Shown: one piece after another, positions 35,246-45,238 of the stretch
Layout: each line of letters starts with the position of its first letter
Numbering within the stretch: position 1 is the first letter of the stretch
Source: Ponticoccus litoralis
GTDB lineage: Bacteria; Pseudomonadota; Alphaproteobacteria; Rhodobacterales; Rhodobacteraceae
Length of the DNA stretch: 64,000 bases
Direction of reading: 5' to 3'
NCBI RefSeq assembly: GCF_039769985.1
Contig: NZ_JBDNCH010000002.1
Location: forward strand, 1,240,001-1,304,000
The notes under the pieces: model-generated
Databases searched by the model: none
What the model saw: only the letters and a program-made list of their open reading frames with translations
What the model was told of the DNA's origin: nothing
Made by a program: the position numbers and the translations under genes

Positions 35246-36967
35246 TCAGACCGGCAGGCCCACCACGAAGCGGGCGCCAAGAGGTTCAGAGGTCACGTCC
35301 GCTTCGGTCGGGCGGATGTTCTCGGCCCAGATCACGCCGCCATGCGCCTCGACGATCTGCTTGGAGATCGCCAGGCCGAGGCCCGAGTTGTTGCCGAAAT
35401 CCTGTTGGGGGCGCGAGGTGTAGAAGCGCTTGAAGATCTTGCCCAGCGATTCCTCGGGGATGCCGGGGCCGGTATCCTCGACCACCACCAGCACGCGGTT
35501 GTCGCGCTTGCGCACCCAGACCCGGATCGCGTCGCCGTCCTCGCAGAAGGAAATGGCGTTGGAGATCAGGTTGACGAAGACCTGCGCCAGCCGCGGCTCC
35601 AGCCCGTTGATGGTGATCGGGCGCTTGGGCAGGTCCGAGATGAACTCGATCCCCTTGGAACGGGCGTCCTGCCCGAGGAATTCCCCGAGGTTGCCCAGCA
35701 TGTCCAGCAGGTCGAATTCCTGCTCGTCTTCCTTCACAAGCTCGGAATCCAGCCGCGAGGCGTTGGAGATGTCGCTGACCAGCCGGTCGAGGCGGCGCAC
35801 GTCATGCTCGATCACGTCCAGCAGCTTGTTGCGATGCTCTTCCTTCTTGACGATGCGCAGGCTGCCGATGGCAGAGCGCAGCGAGGCAAGCGGGTTCTTG
35901 ATCTCATGCGCCACGTCGGCGGCGAACTGTTCGTTGCTGTCGATCCGGTCGTAAAGCGCGCCGACCATGCCGCGCAGGGCGCCGGACAGGCGGCCGATCT
36001 CGTCGGGGCGCGCGGTCAGGTCGGGGATGCGGATGCGGCCCACGCCCTTGTGCTTGCGGTTGCGGTCGCGACCGATTTCGGCGGCGTCGGCAAGGTCCGA
36101 GATCGGGTTGGCGATGGTCGAGGCCAGCACGAGGCTGAGACCGATGGACACCAGCGTCGCGATCACGAACATCTGCAACACGCGCTCACGCTCTGCGCTG
36201 ACGGCGGCGTCGATCTCGCGCGCCGGAGAGACCAGCGCCACGGTGCCGAGGATCACGTCGCCCTGCCGGATCGGGCTGAACGCGTGGAACAGGGTTTCGC
36301 CCTCCGGCCCGGTGCCGGTCTCGACCCGGGTCTCGGCGGGATCGCCCGCTTCGATCAGGCGGCGCAGCCTGTCTTCGAGCACCAGCTCGGGCTCGGCGGC
36401 GTAATAGGTGAAAAGGCCGGCCACGCCCTGCCAGACGGTGTCGAGGAAATCCGTGATCAGGGTGGGCTTGGTGTCCCCCGGCGCGGCGGGGATCGCGGGT
36501 GCCAGAGCGCCCGTGGCCTCGCCCACGAGAAAACCTGCACTGTCGTAGACCAGCAGCTGTGCGCCCTGGCGCAGCTCGATCCCCGCGACGGTCGCGGCGA
36601 TATCCGGCCCCCCGACGCGGCCCGGGCCGCTGTCCGGCGCAGCCTCCAGCCCGGCCTCGAAGACGTCGGCGATCAGCTCCACCTGCGCCTGCAACCCGTT
36701 GATGCGCTGCACAGCAAGCGTGTCGCGTGACGAGTTCAGCCAAAGCACCCCGGCCACCAGAACGTTCAGGGCGATCAGGTTGAAGGTGATGATCTTGCGC
36801 GTCAGCGGAGAGCGGTTGAGCGTCGACAGGCCGCCGCGCCGCGCGCGGCTGTCGCGCAGCTCTTGTTCCACCGTGCTGTCCGGGGCAACCCAATCGTCGC
36901 CCAGAACAACATCGGCATCGCGGCGATCCACCTCGCCTTGGTTCGGGACCCGCTCGGCCAGGGCCAT
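35246..36967 (-). CDS. chvG: Sensor histidine kinase ChvG (ExoS)
   Basis: Two-component sensor of 573 residues, the alphaproteobacterial envelope/acid stress and symbiosis kinase. Two membrane segments (about residues 58-78 and 270-290) flank a periplasmic domain of about 190 residues. A HAMP region follows (STIANPISDLADAAE), then the dimerisation helix with phospho-His in FAADVAHEIKNPLASLRSA, and the ATPase motifs NLISNAISFC, VEDTGPGIP and NNSGLGLAISKQI. It is read with chvI (3-bp gap) and followed by hprK. Confidence 0.94.
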   Translation of the reverse strand: MALAERVPNQGEVDRRDADVVLGDDWVAPDSTVEQELRDSRARRGGLSTLNRSPLTRKIITFNLIALNVLVAGVLWLNSSRDTLAVQRINGLQAQVELIADVFEAGLEAAPDSGPGRVGGPDIAATVAGIELRQGAQLLVYDSAGFLVGEATGALAPAIPAAPGDTKPTLITDFLDTVWQGVAGLFTYYAAEPELVLEDRLRRLIEAGDPAETRVETGTGPEGETLFHAFSPIRQGDVILGTVALVSPAREIDAAVSAERERVLQMFVIATLVSIGLSLVLASTIANPISDLADAAEIGRDRNRKHKGVGRIRIPDLTARPDEIGRLSGALRGMVGALYDRIDSNEQFAADVAHEIKNPLASLRSAIGSLRIVKKEEHRNKLLDVIEHDVRRLDRLVSDISNASRLDSELVKEDEQEFDLLDMLGNLGEFLGQDARSKGIEFISDLPKRPITINGLEPRLAQVFVNLISNAISFCEDGDAIRVWVRKRDNRVLVVVEDTGPGIPEESLGKIFKRFYTSRPQQDFGNNSGLGLAISKQIVEAHGGVIWAENIRPTEADVTSEPLGARFVVGLPV

Positions 36968-36970
36968 GAC

Positions 36971-37672
36971 CTACTCTTCGTTGTAGCGGTAGCCGATGCC
37001 GTACAATGTCTCGATCGCCGAGAAATCGGTATCGACGCTGCGCATCTTCTTGCGCAGACGCTTGATGTGACTGTCGATGGTGCGGTCGTCGACGTAGACC
37101 TGATCGTCATAGGCCACGTCCATCAGCTGATCGCGCGACTTGACGAAGCCGGGACGCTGGGCCAGCGCCTGCAACAGCAGGAATTCGGTGACGGTCAGCG
37201 ACACGTCCTTGCCCTTCCACGATACCGCGTGGCGCAGCGGGTCCATGGTCAGAGAGCCGCGGGTCATCAGCTTGGTCTCTTCGGTGTCGCCCACGACCTC
37301 GCCGGCCACGGCCTCTTGCCGGCGCAGCAGGGCGCGGATGCGTTCCACCAGAAGGCGCTGGCTGAAGGGCTTCTTGACGTAGTCGTCGGCACCCATGCGC
37401 AGGCCCAGAACCTCGTCGATCTCGTCGTCCTTGGAGGTCAGGAAGATCACCGGCATCTTGGATTTCTGGCGCACGCGCTGCAGCAGGTCCATGCCGTCCA
37501 TGCGCGGCATCTTGATGTCGAAGACGGCCATGTCGGGCATCTTCTTGTTGAACGCTTCAAGCGCCGCCTGTCCGTCATTGTAGGTCTCGACCTCAAACCC
37601 TTCTGCCTCAAGAGTCATCGACACCGATGTCAGGATGTTCCTGTCATCGTCCACAAGGGCGATCTTAGACAT
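36971..37672 (-). CDS. chvI: Response regulator ChvI
   Basis: OmpR-type regulator of 233 residues. The receiver domain shows ALVDDDRNI (acidic pocket), the phosphoacceptor Asp in MAVFDIKMPRMDG, and the Lys in DYVKKPFSQRLL. The winged-helix DNA-binding domain follows (VSLTVTEFLLLQALAQRPG, VDDRTIDSHIKRLRKKM). It is the partner of ChvG and lies 350 bp from, and divergent to, pckA, the classic arrangement in alphaproteobacteria. Confidence 0.95.
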   Translation of the reverse strand: MSKIALVDDDRNILTSVSMTLEAEGFEVETYNDGQAALEAFNKKMPDMAVFDIKMPRMDGMDLLQRVRQKSKMPVIFLTSKDDEIDEVLGLRMGADDYVKKPFSQRLLVERIRALLRRQEAVAGEVVGDTEETKLMTRGSLTMDPLRHAVSWKGKDVSLTVTEFLLLQALAQRPGFVKSRDQLMDVAYDDQVYVDDRTIDSHIKRLRKKMRSVDTDFSAIETLYGIGYRYNEE

Positions 37673-37988
37673 TCTACTTGTCCTTATACTGCTCTGGTTG
37701 CCTTATTTTTTCCGAACTATCGGCGATTTCCCGCTTTCCGACAATGTAAAAGTGCGAGATCGGGCCAGCCCGCGCCCCTCATCGGACCCGAATTTCGCAA
37801 AGGAATGGCTAAAAAGCCTCACCTGTTTCCGATGCATTGCAGCGGCTGCCCATTGGTTCCGCTAACGGCATTTTGGTTGCGCTAAACCCTGCCTGATAAC
37901 GCTAACCGCGCGATTGCGTCCTGTTCCATTCCAAAACCCCCGTGTTAAAGCATCCGCCATCGGCGCGGCTCTGCGCCGCAGTTTTATT

Positions 37989-38004
37989 ACGCGTGATCAC
38001 GCGT
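37989..38004. promoter_or_regulatory. 16-bp perfect palindrome upstream of pckA
   Basis: ACGCGTGATCACGCGT at 37989-38004 is its own reverse complement. It sits 18 bp before the pckA ATG (38023), just upstream of the AGGAG ribosome binding site. A dimeric repressor bound here would block transcription or translation initiation of pckA. The rest of the chvI-pckA gap (37673-37988) is AT-richer and probably holds both promoters. Confidence 0.55.
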
Positions 38005-38022
38005 GCGACAGGAGCAAGACAG

Positions 38023-39623
<1,601 letters not shown>

Positions 39624-39648
39624 GCCCGCAGGCATCGCTGACGACCCT

Positions 39649-39676
39649 GACGCCCTCGCCATCGCGGGGGCGTCTT
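39649..39676 (+). terminator. Possible terminator after pckA
   Basis: GACGCCC (39649-39655) pairs with GGGCGTC (39668-39674), with an inner CGC/GCG pair, followed by only two T residues. It is a weak intrinsic terminator. Confidence 0.45.
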
Positions 39677-39786
39677 CACATGCGGCAGCGGGATCGGCGG
39701 CCCGCCGCTCTCACGCCGCCGTGCGTTCCCGGGCGGACCGCCGCGTGATAGCCTGCACCGGACCCGCGACCGATCCGGAGACATGC

Positions 39787-40332
39787 ATGATCCGCACCGC
39801 CACGCTTGCCCTGCTGCTGTCCGCCAGCGCCCTTGCCGCCGAGACGGCCACCGGCGCCTTCTCCAACACTCCGGTCGAGCTGCTGGGCTTCGGCGTGATC
39901 TGTGAGGTCGAACTGCAGGGCCAGCGCGAGGCGCCGGACACGCTGTCCGGCATCCTCAATATCGTCGATCAGGACCGCGAGATCGACGTGACCACGCCCC
40001 GCGTCCCCGCCGACCTCGGGCTCAGCTTCGGGGTCCGGGCGGGTCTCTTGCCCGGCACGGCGGTCCCGGGAATGGTCGATATCGTGGTGACCCACCCGCC
40101 CATGGGCGACAGCGGCATCACCGTCGAGCGCTGGCAGGCGGTGATGAGCGGCGGGGAAACCACGATCAACCTATTCACCTTCGAGCACGCCTTCGAGATG
40201 GTCGAGGGGCCCCGGCTCTTCCAGATCGTCAAGGACGGCGAGGTGCTGCTTCAGCAACCCTTCGAGGTCACCCCCTCGGGCAGCGTGCCGCCGGTCCAGA
40301 AGGCCTGCTTCGGCGCGCGGCTGATGTCCTGA
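39787..40332 (+). CDS. Exported protein resembling DUF3859
   Basis: 181 residues from the ATG at 39787, beginning with a signal peptide (MIRTATLALLLSASALAAE). The mature protein has VELLGFGVICEVELQGQREAPDTLSG, VPADLGLSFGVRAGL and a C-terminal GARLMS, with two Cys that may pair. The pattern recalls DUF3859 proteins, but I am not certain. It is predicted to be a beta-sandwich in the periplasm. Function unknown; it stands alone between pckA and the convergent mipZ. Confidence 0.65.
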   Translation: MIRTATLALLLSASALAAETATGAFSNTPVELLGFGVICEVELQGQREAPDTLSGILNIVDQDREIDVTTPRVPADLGLSFGVRAGLLPGTAVPGMVDIVVTHPPMGDSGITVERWQAVMSGGETTINLFTFEHAFEMVEGPRLFQIVKDGEVLLQQPFEVTPSGSVPPVQKACFGARLMS

Positions 40333-40441
40333 CGACCGGGGCGCGGCCTGCAGGCTTTCGGGTTGCGCCCGAGGCCCCGTGACACGGCGGCCCGGCAAGG
40401 CCGGCGGTGCGGCAAGCCCGTCGCGCCCCATGCGAAGCGGT

Positions 40442-41251
40442 CTAGAACTTCACCTCGACCCCGGGCAGCTTCAGCGTCTTCAGAAGGTCCCGCAATTCCT
40501 GCCGCGCCGCGACGTTCGAGATGTTCAGCTGCCGCACGCCGATGTCCTTGAGGTCCAGCAGGGTCAGCCCGCGCGGGAACAGCTCGCGGAAGACCACGCG
40601 CTCGGAAAAGCCCGGCGCGATGCGGAACCCGATCCGCTTGGACAGGGCCGCGATGGCGCGTTCGATCTTCATCTTGTTGACCATCTGCTGCACGCCCAGA
40701 CGGTTGCGCAGCACGACCCAGTCGATTGCCGGAAGCCCGGCCTGCGCGCGCTGCTGGCGGGCCGCCCAGACCATTTCCGAATAGACCGAGGGACCGATGA
40801 TCCGGTCGCCGTCGCTGTCGATATGCGCCAGCAGGTCGAAATCCACGAAACTGTCGTTCAGCGGCGTCACCAGCGTATCCGCCAGCGAATGCGCCACCTC
40901 TGCCAGCCGGGTATGAGAGCCGGGGCAATCGATGATGATGAAATCCGAGACCGGCTTCAGCGCCGCCACGGCCTGCGTCAGGCGGTGGGCCACGGGATCC
41001 TCGCCGGGCGGCAGGCTGGCCTCGTCGATCTCGGGCAGGTCCATGTAGCTGGGCGTGGGCAGGTCGACCCCGACCTCATCCAGATGCTTGCGCCGGTTTT
41101 CAAGATAGCGGGCAAGGCTCTTCTGGCGCAGGTCAAGATCGATGGCGCCGACGCGGTGCCCCAGCCGGGCCAGCGCCGTTGCGATATGCATCGAGACGGT
41201 GGATTTGCCCGCGCCGCCCTTCTCGTTCCCGATGACGATGATATGTGCCAT
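40442..41251 (-). CDS. mipZ: Division-plane positioning ATPase MipZ
   Basis: ParA-family ATPase of 269 residues. MipZ dimers form a gradient from the ParB-bound origin and block FtsZ assembly away from midcell. The deviant Walker A is NEKGGAGKST, DLDLRQKSLARYLENR follows in the Walker A' region, and DFIIIDCPGSHTRLAEVAHSLADTLVTPLNDSF is the MipZ-typical Walker B block (the Gly-rich and PLNDSF segments separate it from chromosomal ParA). The C-terminus FRELFPRGLTLLDL is also typical. Confidence 0.93.
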   Translation of the reverse strand: MAHIIVIGNEKGGAGKSTVSMHIATALARLGHRVGAIDLDLRQKSLARYLENRRKHLDEVGVDLPTPSYMDLPEIDEASLPPGEDPVAHRLTQAVAALKPVSDFIIIDCPGSHTRLAEVAHSLADTLVTPLNDSFVDFDLLAHIDSDGDRIIGPSVYSEMVWAARQQRAQAGLPAIDWVVLRNRLGVQQMVNKMKIERAIAALSKRIGFRIAPGFSERVVFRELFPRGLTLLDLKDIGVRQLNISNVAARQELRDLLKTLKLPGVEVKF

Positions 41252-41387
41252 GTCGCCCCTGCCTCTGCCCCGTCTGTGCGGTGGCTGCTGCCGTGCAACA
41301 TGATCCTGCGACCGGCGTCAAGAGGCGCCGTGACTGTCGGGCAGGACGGAAGCAATACCGCCCTGCCCCTTTGGGATTCGGCCTTTC

Positions 41388-42761
41388 CTAGCCCAGCACC
41401 TCGGCAACCGCCGCCGCCGTCTTGGTGGCGATCTCGTCGGCCTCTTCGCGGGTCAGGCAGAAGGGCGGCGCAAAGCCGAGGATATCGCCCTGCGGCATCG
41501 CCCGCGCGATCACGCCCCGGTCGAGAAGCGCCGCCGCGATGCGCGCGCCGACCTTCTCGGAGGCGTCGAAGAACACGCGGTCCTCGCGCTCCTGCACCAG
41601 TTCGACGGCACAGAGCAGGCCCTCGCCGCGCACCTCGCCGACGTTGCGGTGTGCCCCCAGCGCGTCGGTCAGCGCGGCCTTGAAATAGGCCCCGGTTTCG
41701 CCCGCGTTCTGCACGAGGTTCAGCTCGTCGATGAGCCGCAGGTTCGCGACACCCGCCGCCGCGCCGATGGGGTGGGCCGAGTAGGTCCAGCCATGGCCGA
41801 TGGGGCCGTTTTCATCGGTGCCCTGCTCCAGAACCTTCCACATCTTGTCCGACACGATGGTCCCCGACAGCGGCGCATAGGCCGAGGTCAGACCCTTTGC
41901 GATGGTGATCAGGTCCGGCTTCAGCCCGTAGTGGGTCGAGCCCATCATGGTGCCCAGCCGCCCGAAGCCCGTCACCACCTCGTCGGCGATCAGCAGGATG
42001 TCGTGCTTGGCCAGCACCTCCTGAATGGCGGCCCAATAGCCCGCGGGCGGCGGAACGAGGCCCCCGGTGCCCAGCGCGGGCTCGCCGATGAAGGCGGCGA
42101 TGGTGTCGGCGCCCTCGCGCTCGATCAGCGCCTCAAGCTCGGCCACGCAATGCGCGACGAAATCGGCCTCGGACATCGCCAGATCGGGGCGGCGGTAGTA
42201 ATAGGGCGCCTCGGTGTGGATCACCTGCGCCAGCGGCAGGTCGAACTTCTTGTGGAACAGCTCCAGCCCGGTCAGCGAGCCGGTCATCAGGCCCGAACCG
42301 TGGTAGCCGCGCCAGCGCGAGATGATCTTCTTCTTCTGCGGCAGCCCGCGGATGTTGTTGTAGTACCAGACCAGCTTGATGTTGGTCTCGTTCGCGTCCG
42401 ACCCCGACAGGCCGAAGTAGACCTTCGACATGTGGTCCGGCGCGCGGTCCAGCACCATCTTGGCCAGCGTGATCGAGGCTTCGGTGCCGTGGCCCACGTA
42501 AGCGTGGTAATAGGCCAGCTCGCGCGCCTGCGCGGCGATGGCCTCGGCGATCTCGGGGCGGCCATAGCCCACGTTCACGCAGTAGAGACCGGCGAAGGCA
42601 TCCAGCAGGCGGGTGCCGTCACGGTCCTCGATATGGCAGCCCTGCCCGCCCTTGATGATGCGGCTGGGCGCCTCGCCCCGGGCGAATTGCGCAAGGTGGG
42701 TGGAGGGGTGGAAGAAGTTCTCGCGGTCCCACTGGTCGAGTTGGTCGTCGTTTCTAAGCAT
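41388..42761 (-). CDS. doeD: Class III aminotransferase, ectoine catabolism (DoeD/Atf type)
   Basis: PLP-dependent omega-aminotransferase of 457 residues. The ATG at 42761 has AAGGAG upstream. Motifs are DAFAGLYCVNVGYG, SGSDANETNIKL, WRGYHGSG, LIADEVVTGFGRLG and the PLP Lys in TIAKGLTSAYAPL. The sequence alone would suit a GABA- or beta-alanine-pyruvate transaminase. Its neighbours (doeC, doeX, doeA) point to L-2,4-diaminobutyrate transaminase of ectoine degradation. The gap to doeC is 13 bp, so the two are one transcript. Confidence 0.83.
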   Translation of the reverse strand: MLRNDDQLDQWDRENFFHPSTHLAQFARGEAPSRIIKGGQGCHIEDRDGTRLLDAFAGLYCVNVGYGRPEIAEAIAAQARELAYYHAYVGHGTEASITLAKMVLDRAPDHMSKVYFGLSGSDANETNIKLVWYYNNIRGLPQKKKIISRWRGYHGSGLMTGSLTGLELFHKKFDLPLAQVIHTEAPYYYRRPDLAMSEADFVAHCVAELEALIEREGADTIAAFIGEPALGTGGLVPPPAGYWAAIQEVLAKHDILLIADEVVTGFGRLGTMMGSTHYGLKPDLITIAKGLTSAYAPLSGTIVSDKMWKVLEQGTDENGPIGHGWTYSAHPIGAAAGVANLRLIDELNLVQNAGETGAYFKAALTDALGAHRNVGEVRGEGLLCAVELVQEREDRVFFDASEKVGARIAAALLDRGVIARAMPQGDILGFAPPFCLTREEADEIATKTAAAVAEVLG

Positions 42762-42774
42762 ATGTAGTCTCCTT

Positions 42775-44233
42775 TCAGCCCCAGTCGCGGCAGACGTATT
42801 TGATATCGGTGAAGGCCTCGAGCCCCTGACGGGCGCCTTCGCGGCCCAGCCCCGACTGCTTGACCCCGCCAAAGGGGATCGGTGCGCCGGTGACCTTGGT
42901 GCGGTTGACCGCGACCATGCCGAACTGCAACGCGCGGGTCATGCGGTAGATCCGGCGCGGGTCCTGGCTGTGGACATAGGCCACAAGGCCGTATTCGGTG
43001 GCATTGGCCCGCGCGATGACCTCTTCCTCGGTGTCGAAGGGGGTCAGCGGGGCGACGGGGCCGAAGTTTTCCTCGGACATGATCGCGGCCTCGTCGGGCA
43101 CATCGGCCAGCACCGTCGGGCGGAAGAACAGCGGGCCGAGGCCCTCATCCACCGTGCCGCCGGTCAGCAGCTTCGCGCCCTTGGCGACGGCATCCGCGAC
43201 CTGTTCGACCTGCTTGGCCACGGCGCGCTCGTGGATCAGCGGGCCGATGTCGGGGTCGTTCTCGCCCACCCCCATGCTCAGCGCCTCGACGGCGCGGGTG
43301 AACTTCTCGCAGAAGGCGTCGTAGACCTCGCGGTGGATGTAGAAGCGGTTCGCGCCAAGGCAGTCCTGCCCCGAGGTGGCGAACTTGGCCTTCACCGCTT
43401 CGCTCACAGCGCGGTCCAGATCCGCAGAAGGGAAGACGATGAAGGGCGCGTGGCCGCCAAGCTCCAGCACCAGCCGCTTCACGGTGTCGGCGGACTGGCG
43501 ATAGAGCAGCCGCCCGACCTCGGTCGAGCCGGTGAAGGACAGGGCGCGCACGCGGGCATCCGCCGTCCATTCGCCCACGATGGTCGCGGCATCGCCGATG
43601 ACGGTGGACATCACGCCCTCGGGGAAGCCCGCGCGATGGGCCAGCACCGACAACGCCAGCGCCGAGAGCGGCGTCTCTACCGAGGGGTGGATGACCACGG
43701 AACAGCCCGCCGCCAGCGCGGCGGCGGCCTTGCGGGTGATCATGGCGCAGGGGAAATTCCACGGCGTGATCAGCGCGGCCACGCCCACCGGTTCGCGCCA
43801 CAGCTCCATTTCCGCATCGGCAAGATGCGAGGTCACGCCCTCGATGTTCGGGCGCAGCGCCTCTTCGGCGTAGAACTGTACGAAGCTGGCAGCATAATCG
43901 ATCTCTCCGCGCGCCTCGCCGATTGGCTTGCCCTGCTCGGCCACCATGATCCGGGCGAGGTCTTCCTTGGCCTCGACGATCAGCGCGTGCCAGCGGTGCA
44001 GGATGGCCGCGCGGTGCTGCGGCAGCGTCACCGACCACCCGGCAAAGGCCTTGTGCGCGGCCTCCACGGCCTCTCGCGCGCCGGTGGCATCGCTCATGGC
44101 GACCTGCGCCACCACGTCGCCGGTGGCGGGGTTGCGCACCGCAAGCCGCCCGTGTCCGGGAAAGTCGCCCGCGTGCTGCACAAGCGCCGCATCGGCGATC
44201 CAGTGGCTTTGGTCCGTTCGACATGTCACTCAT
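42775..44233 (-). CDS. doeC: Semialdehyde dehydrogenase (DoeC/Ssd), frameshift near the start
   Basis: NAD(P)-dependent aldehyde dehydrogenase of about 486 residues, close to succinate-semialdehyde dehydrogenases; in ectoine degradation it oxidises aspartate semialdehyde. Motifs are TPWNFPCAMITRKAAAALAAG, SFTGSTEVGRLL, ELGGHAPFIVF (general-base Glu) and SGQDCLGANRFY (catalytic Cys). An AAGGAG sits 7 bases before the ATG at 44233. The frame then breaks at GCCACTGG; deleting the A gives MSDMSNGPKPWIADAALV. The open frame otherwise starts at GTG 44229. Confidence 0.85.
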
Positions 44234-44388
44234 GGCAAATCTCCTTCTTCGAAGGATGGTTCGCACGGGCAGGGCAGAGGCTTTGCCTGTTTGCAGGTCA
44301 CGCGGCAGAGGATTCCTCTGTTCCGGCCATCCAAGGCAGAGAAACTGCCTGCCGGACCGCGCAGGCAGGGCGAGCGCTGCGCCCGGCG

Positions 44389-44528
44389 CGATCAGAGGCA
44401 TGACCTACGATCAGCGTGCACCCGGTGCGACCAGAAGAACGGTCTTCGCCCCGAACGCGCCCTGCCCGACCCAAAGGGCGGCCTGCGCCCCGATTTCACC
44501 CTGAGCGACCCAAAGGGCGGCCCGACCG
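44389..44528. repeat. Imperfect 39-bp tandem repeat (about 3.5 copies)
   Basis: Units at 44389-44427, 44428-44466 and 44467-44505, with a partial fourth to 44528, share CGACCCAAAGGGCGGCCTG and CGCCCCGA blocks. The 39-bp period is a whole number of codons, and on the minus strand it reads as 13-residue repeats (PPFGSLRVKSGRR, PPFGSGRARSGRR and a diverged third). No start or ribosome binding site supports a gene. The region 44234-44651 is otherwise empty. Confidence 0.65.
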
Positions 44529-44581
44529 GAATACACCCGGCACGGCAAGAGAACCGACCCCGCAACCAGACCGCACCCCGG

Positions 44582-44612
44582 TCTTTTTCTGCCCAAATAC
44601 GCCGGAGGCATC
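44582..44612 (-). repeat. Dispersed intergenic motif, variant
   Basis: On the minus strand this reads GATGCCTCCGGCGTATTTGG then GCAGAAAAAGAC, a variant of the TATTTGGACCAAGAAG motif seen five more times in the window. Confidence 0.45.
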
Positions 44613-44651
44613 CCAGCGCGCAAACCGGCGCGCCGCCGCGAGCCTGCCCGC

Positions 44652-45125
44652 CTAGCCCAGAAGCCCCAAGGCGGGCGGCAGATCCTTCACCGGCTTGGTG
44701 ACGATATAGCTGTAATAGCGCCGCACCCCGGCGCGGCTTTCCAGAAGGCCGTCCATAAGCGCCTGAAAAGAGGCCACATCTTCGGTGACCACCTGCATCA
44801 GGTAGTCGTAGCCGCCGCCGATGGCCCAGCAGCCGGTCACCGCCTGCATCCGCGCCACCGTGCGCTCGAACAGCTGGAAGCTCTCGGCCCTGTGGCTTTC
44901 CAGTTCCACGGTGACGAAGACCTGCACATGCGGCCCCAGCGCCTCGAGGTCGATCTCGGCCCGGTAGCCGCGGATCAGCCCGGCCTTTTCCAGCCGCTTC
45001 ATCCGTTCCCAGCAGGGCGTCGGCGACAGGTTCACCCGCGCCGCCAGTTCGGTCTTGGCGATGCGGCCCTCGCGGCAAAGCGTGGCAAGAATGGCGATGT
45101 CCCGGTCGTCTAGGCGGTTGTCCAT
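44652..45125 (-). CDS. doeX: Lrp/AsnC-family regulator of ectoine catabolism (DoeX/AsnC type)
   Basis: Regulator of 157 residues: helix-turn-helix in AKTELAARVNLSPTPCWERMKRLEKAGLI and a RAM effector domain (HVQVFVTVELESH, VTGCWAIGGGYDYLMQVV). The ERMKRLEKAGLIRGY segment and the position next to doeA match the regulator of ectoine gene clusters, which senses ectoine intermediates. It is divergent from doeA with 113 bp between the starts, the likely operator region. Confidence 0.82.
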   Translation of the reverse strand: MDNRLDDRDIAILATLCREGRIAKTELAARVNLSPTPCWERMKRLEKAGLIRGYRAEIDLEALGPHVQVFVTVELESHRAESFQLFERTVARMQAVTGCWAIGGGYDYLMQVVTEDVASFQALMDGLLESRAGVRRYYSYIVTKPVKDLPPALGLLG

Positions 45126-45238
45126 GCGGACTTGTTCCGTCCCGGCACCGCCTTGTCAATCGGCAGGGGGTTGCCCCAACGCACCGGTGTTGGCAGGCTC
45201 TGGCCATCGCCCCTGCCGGCAAACCCCGAAAGGTCCCC

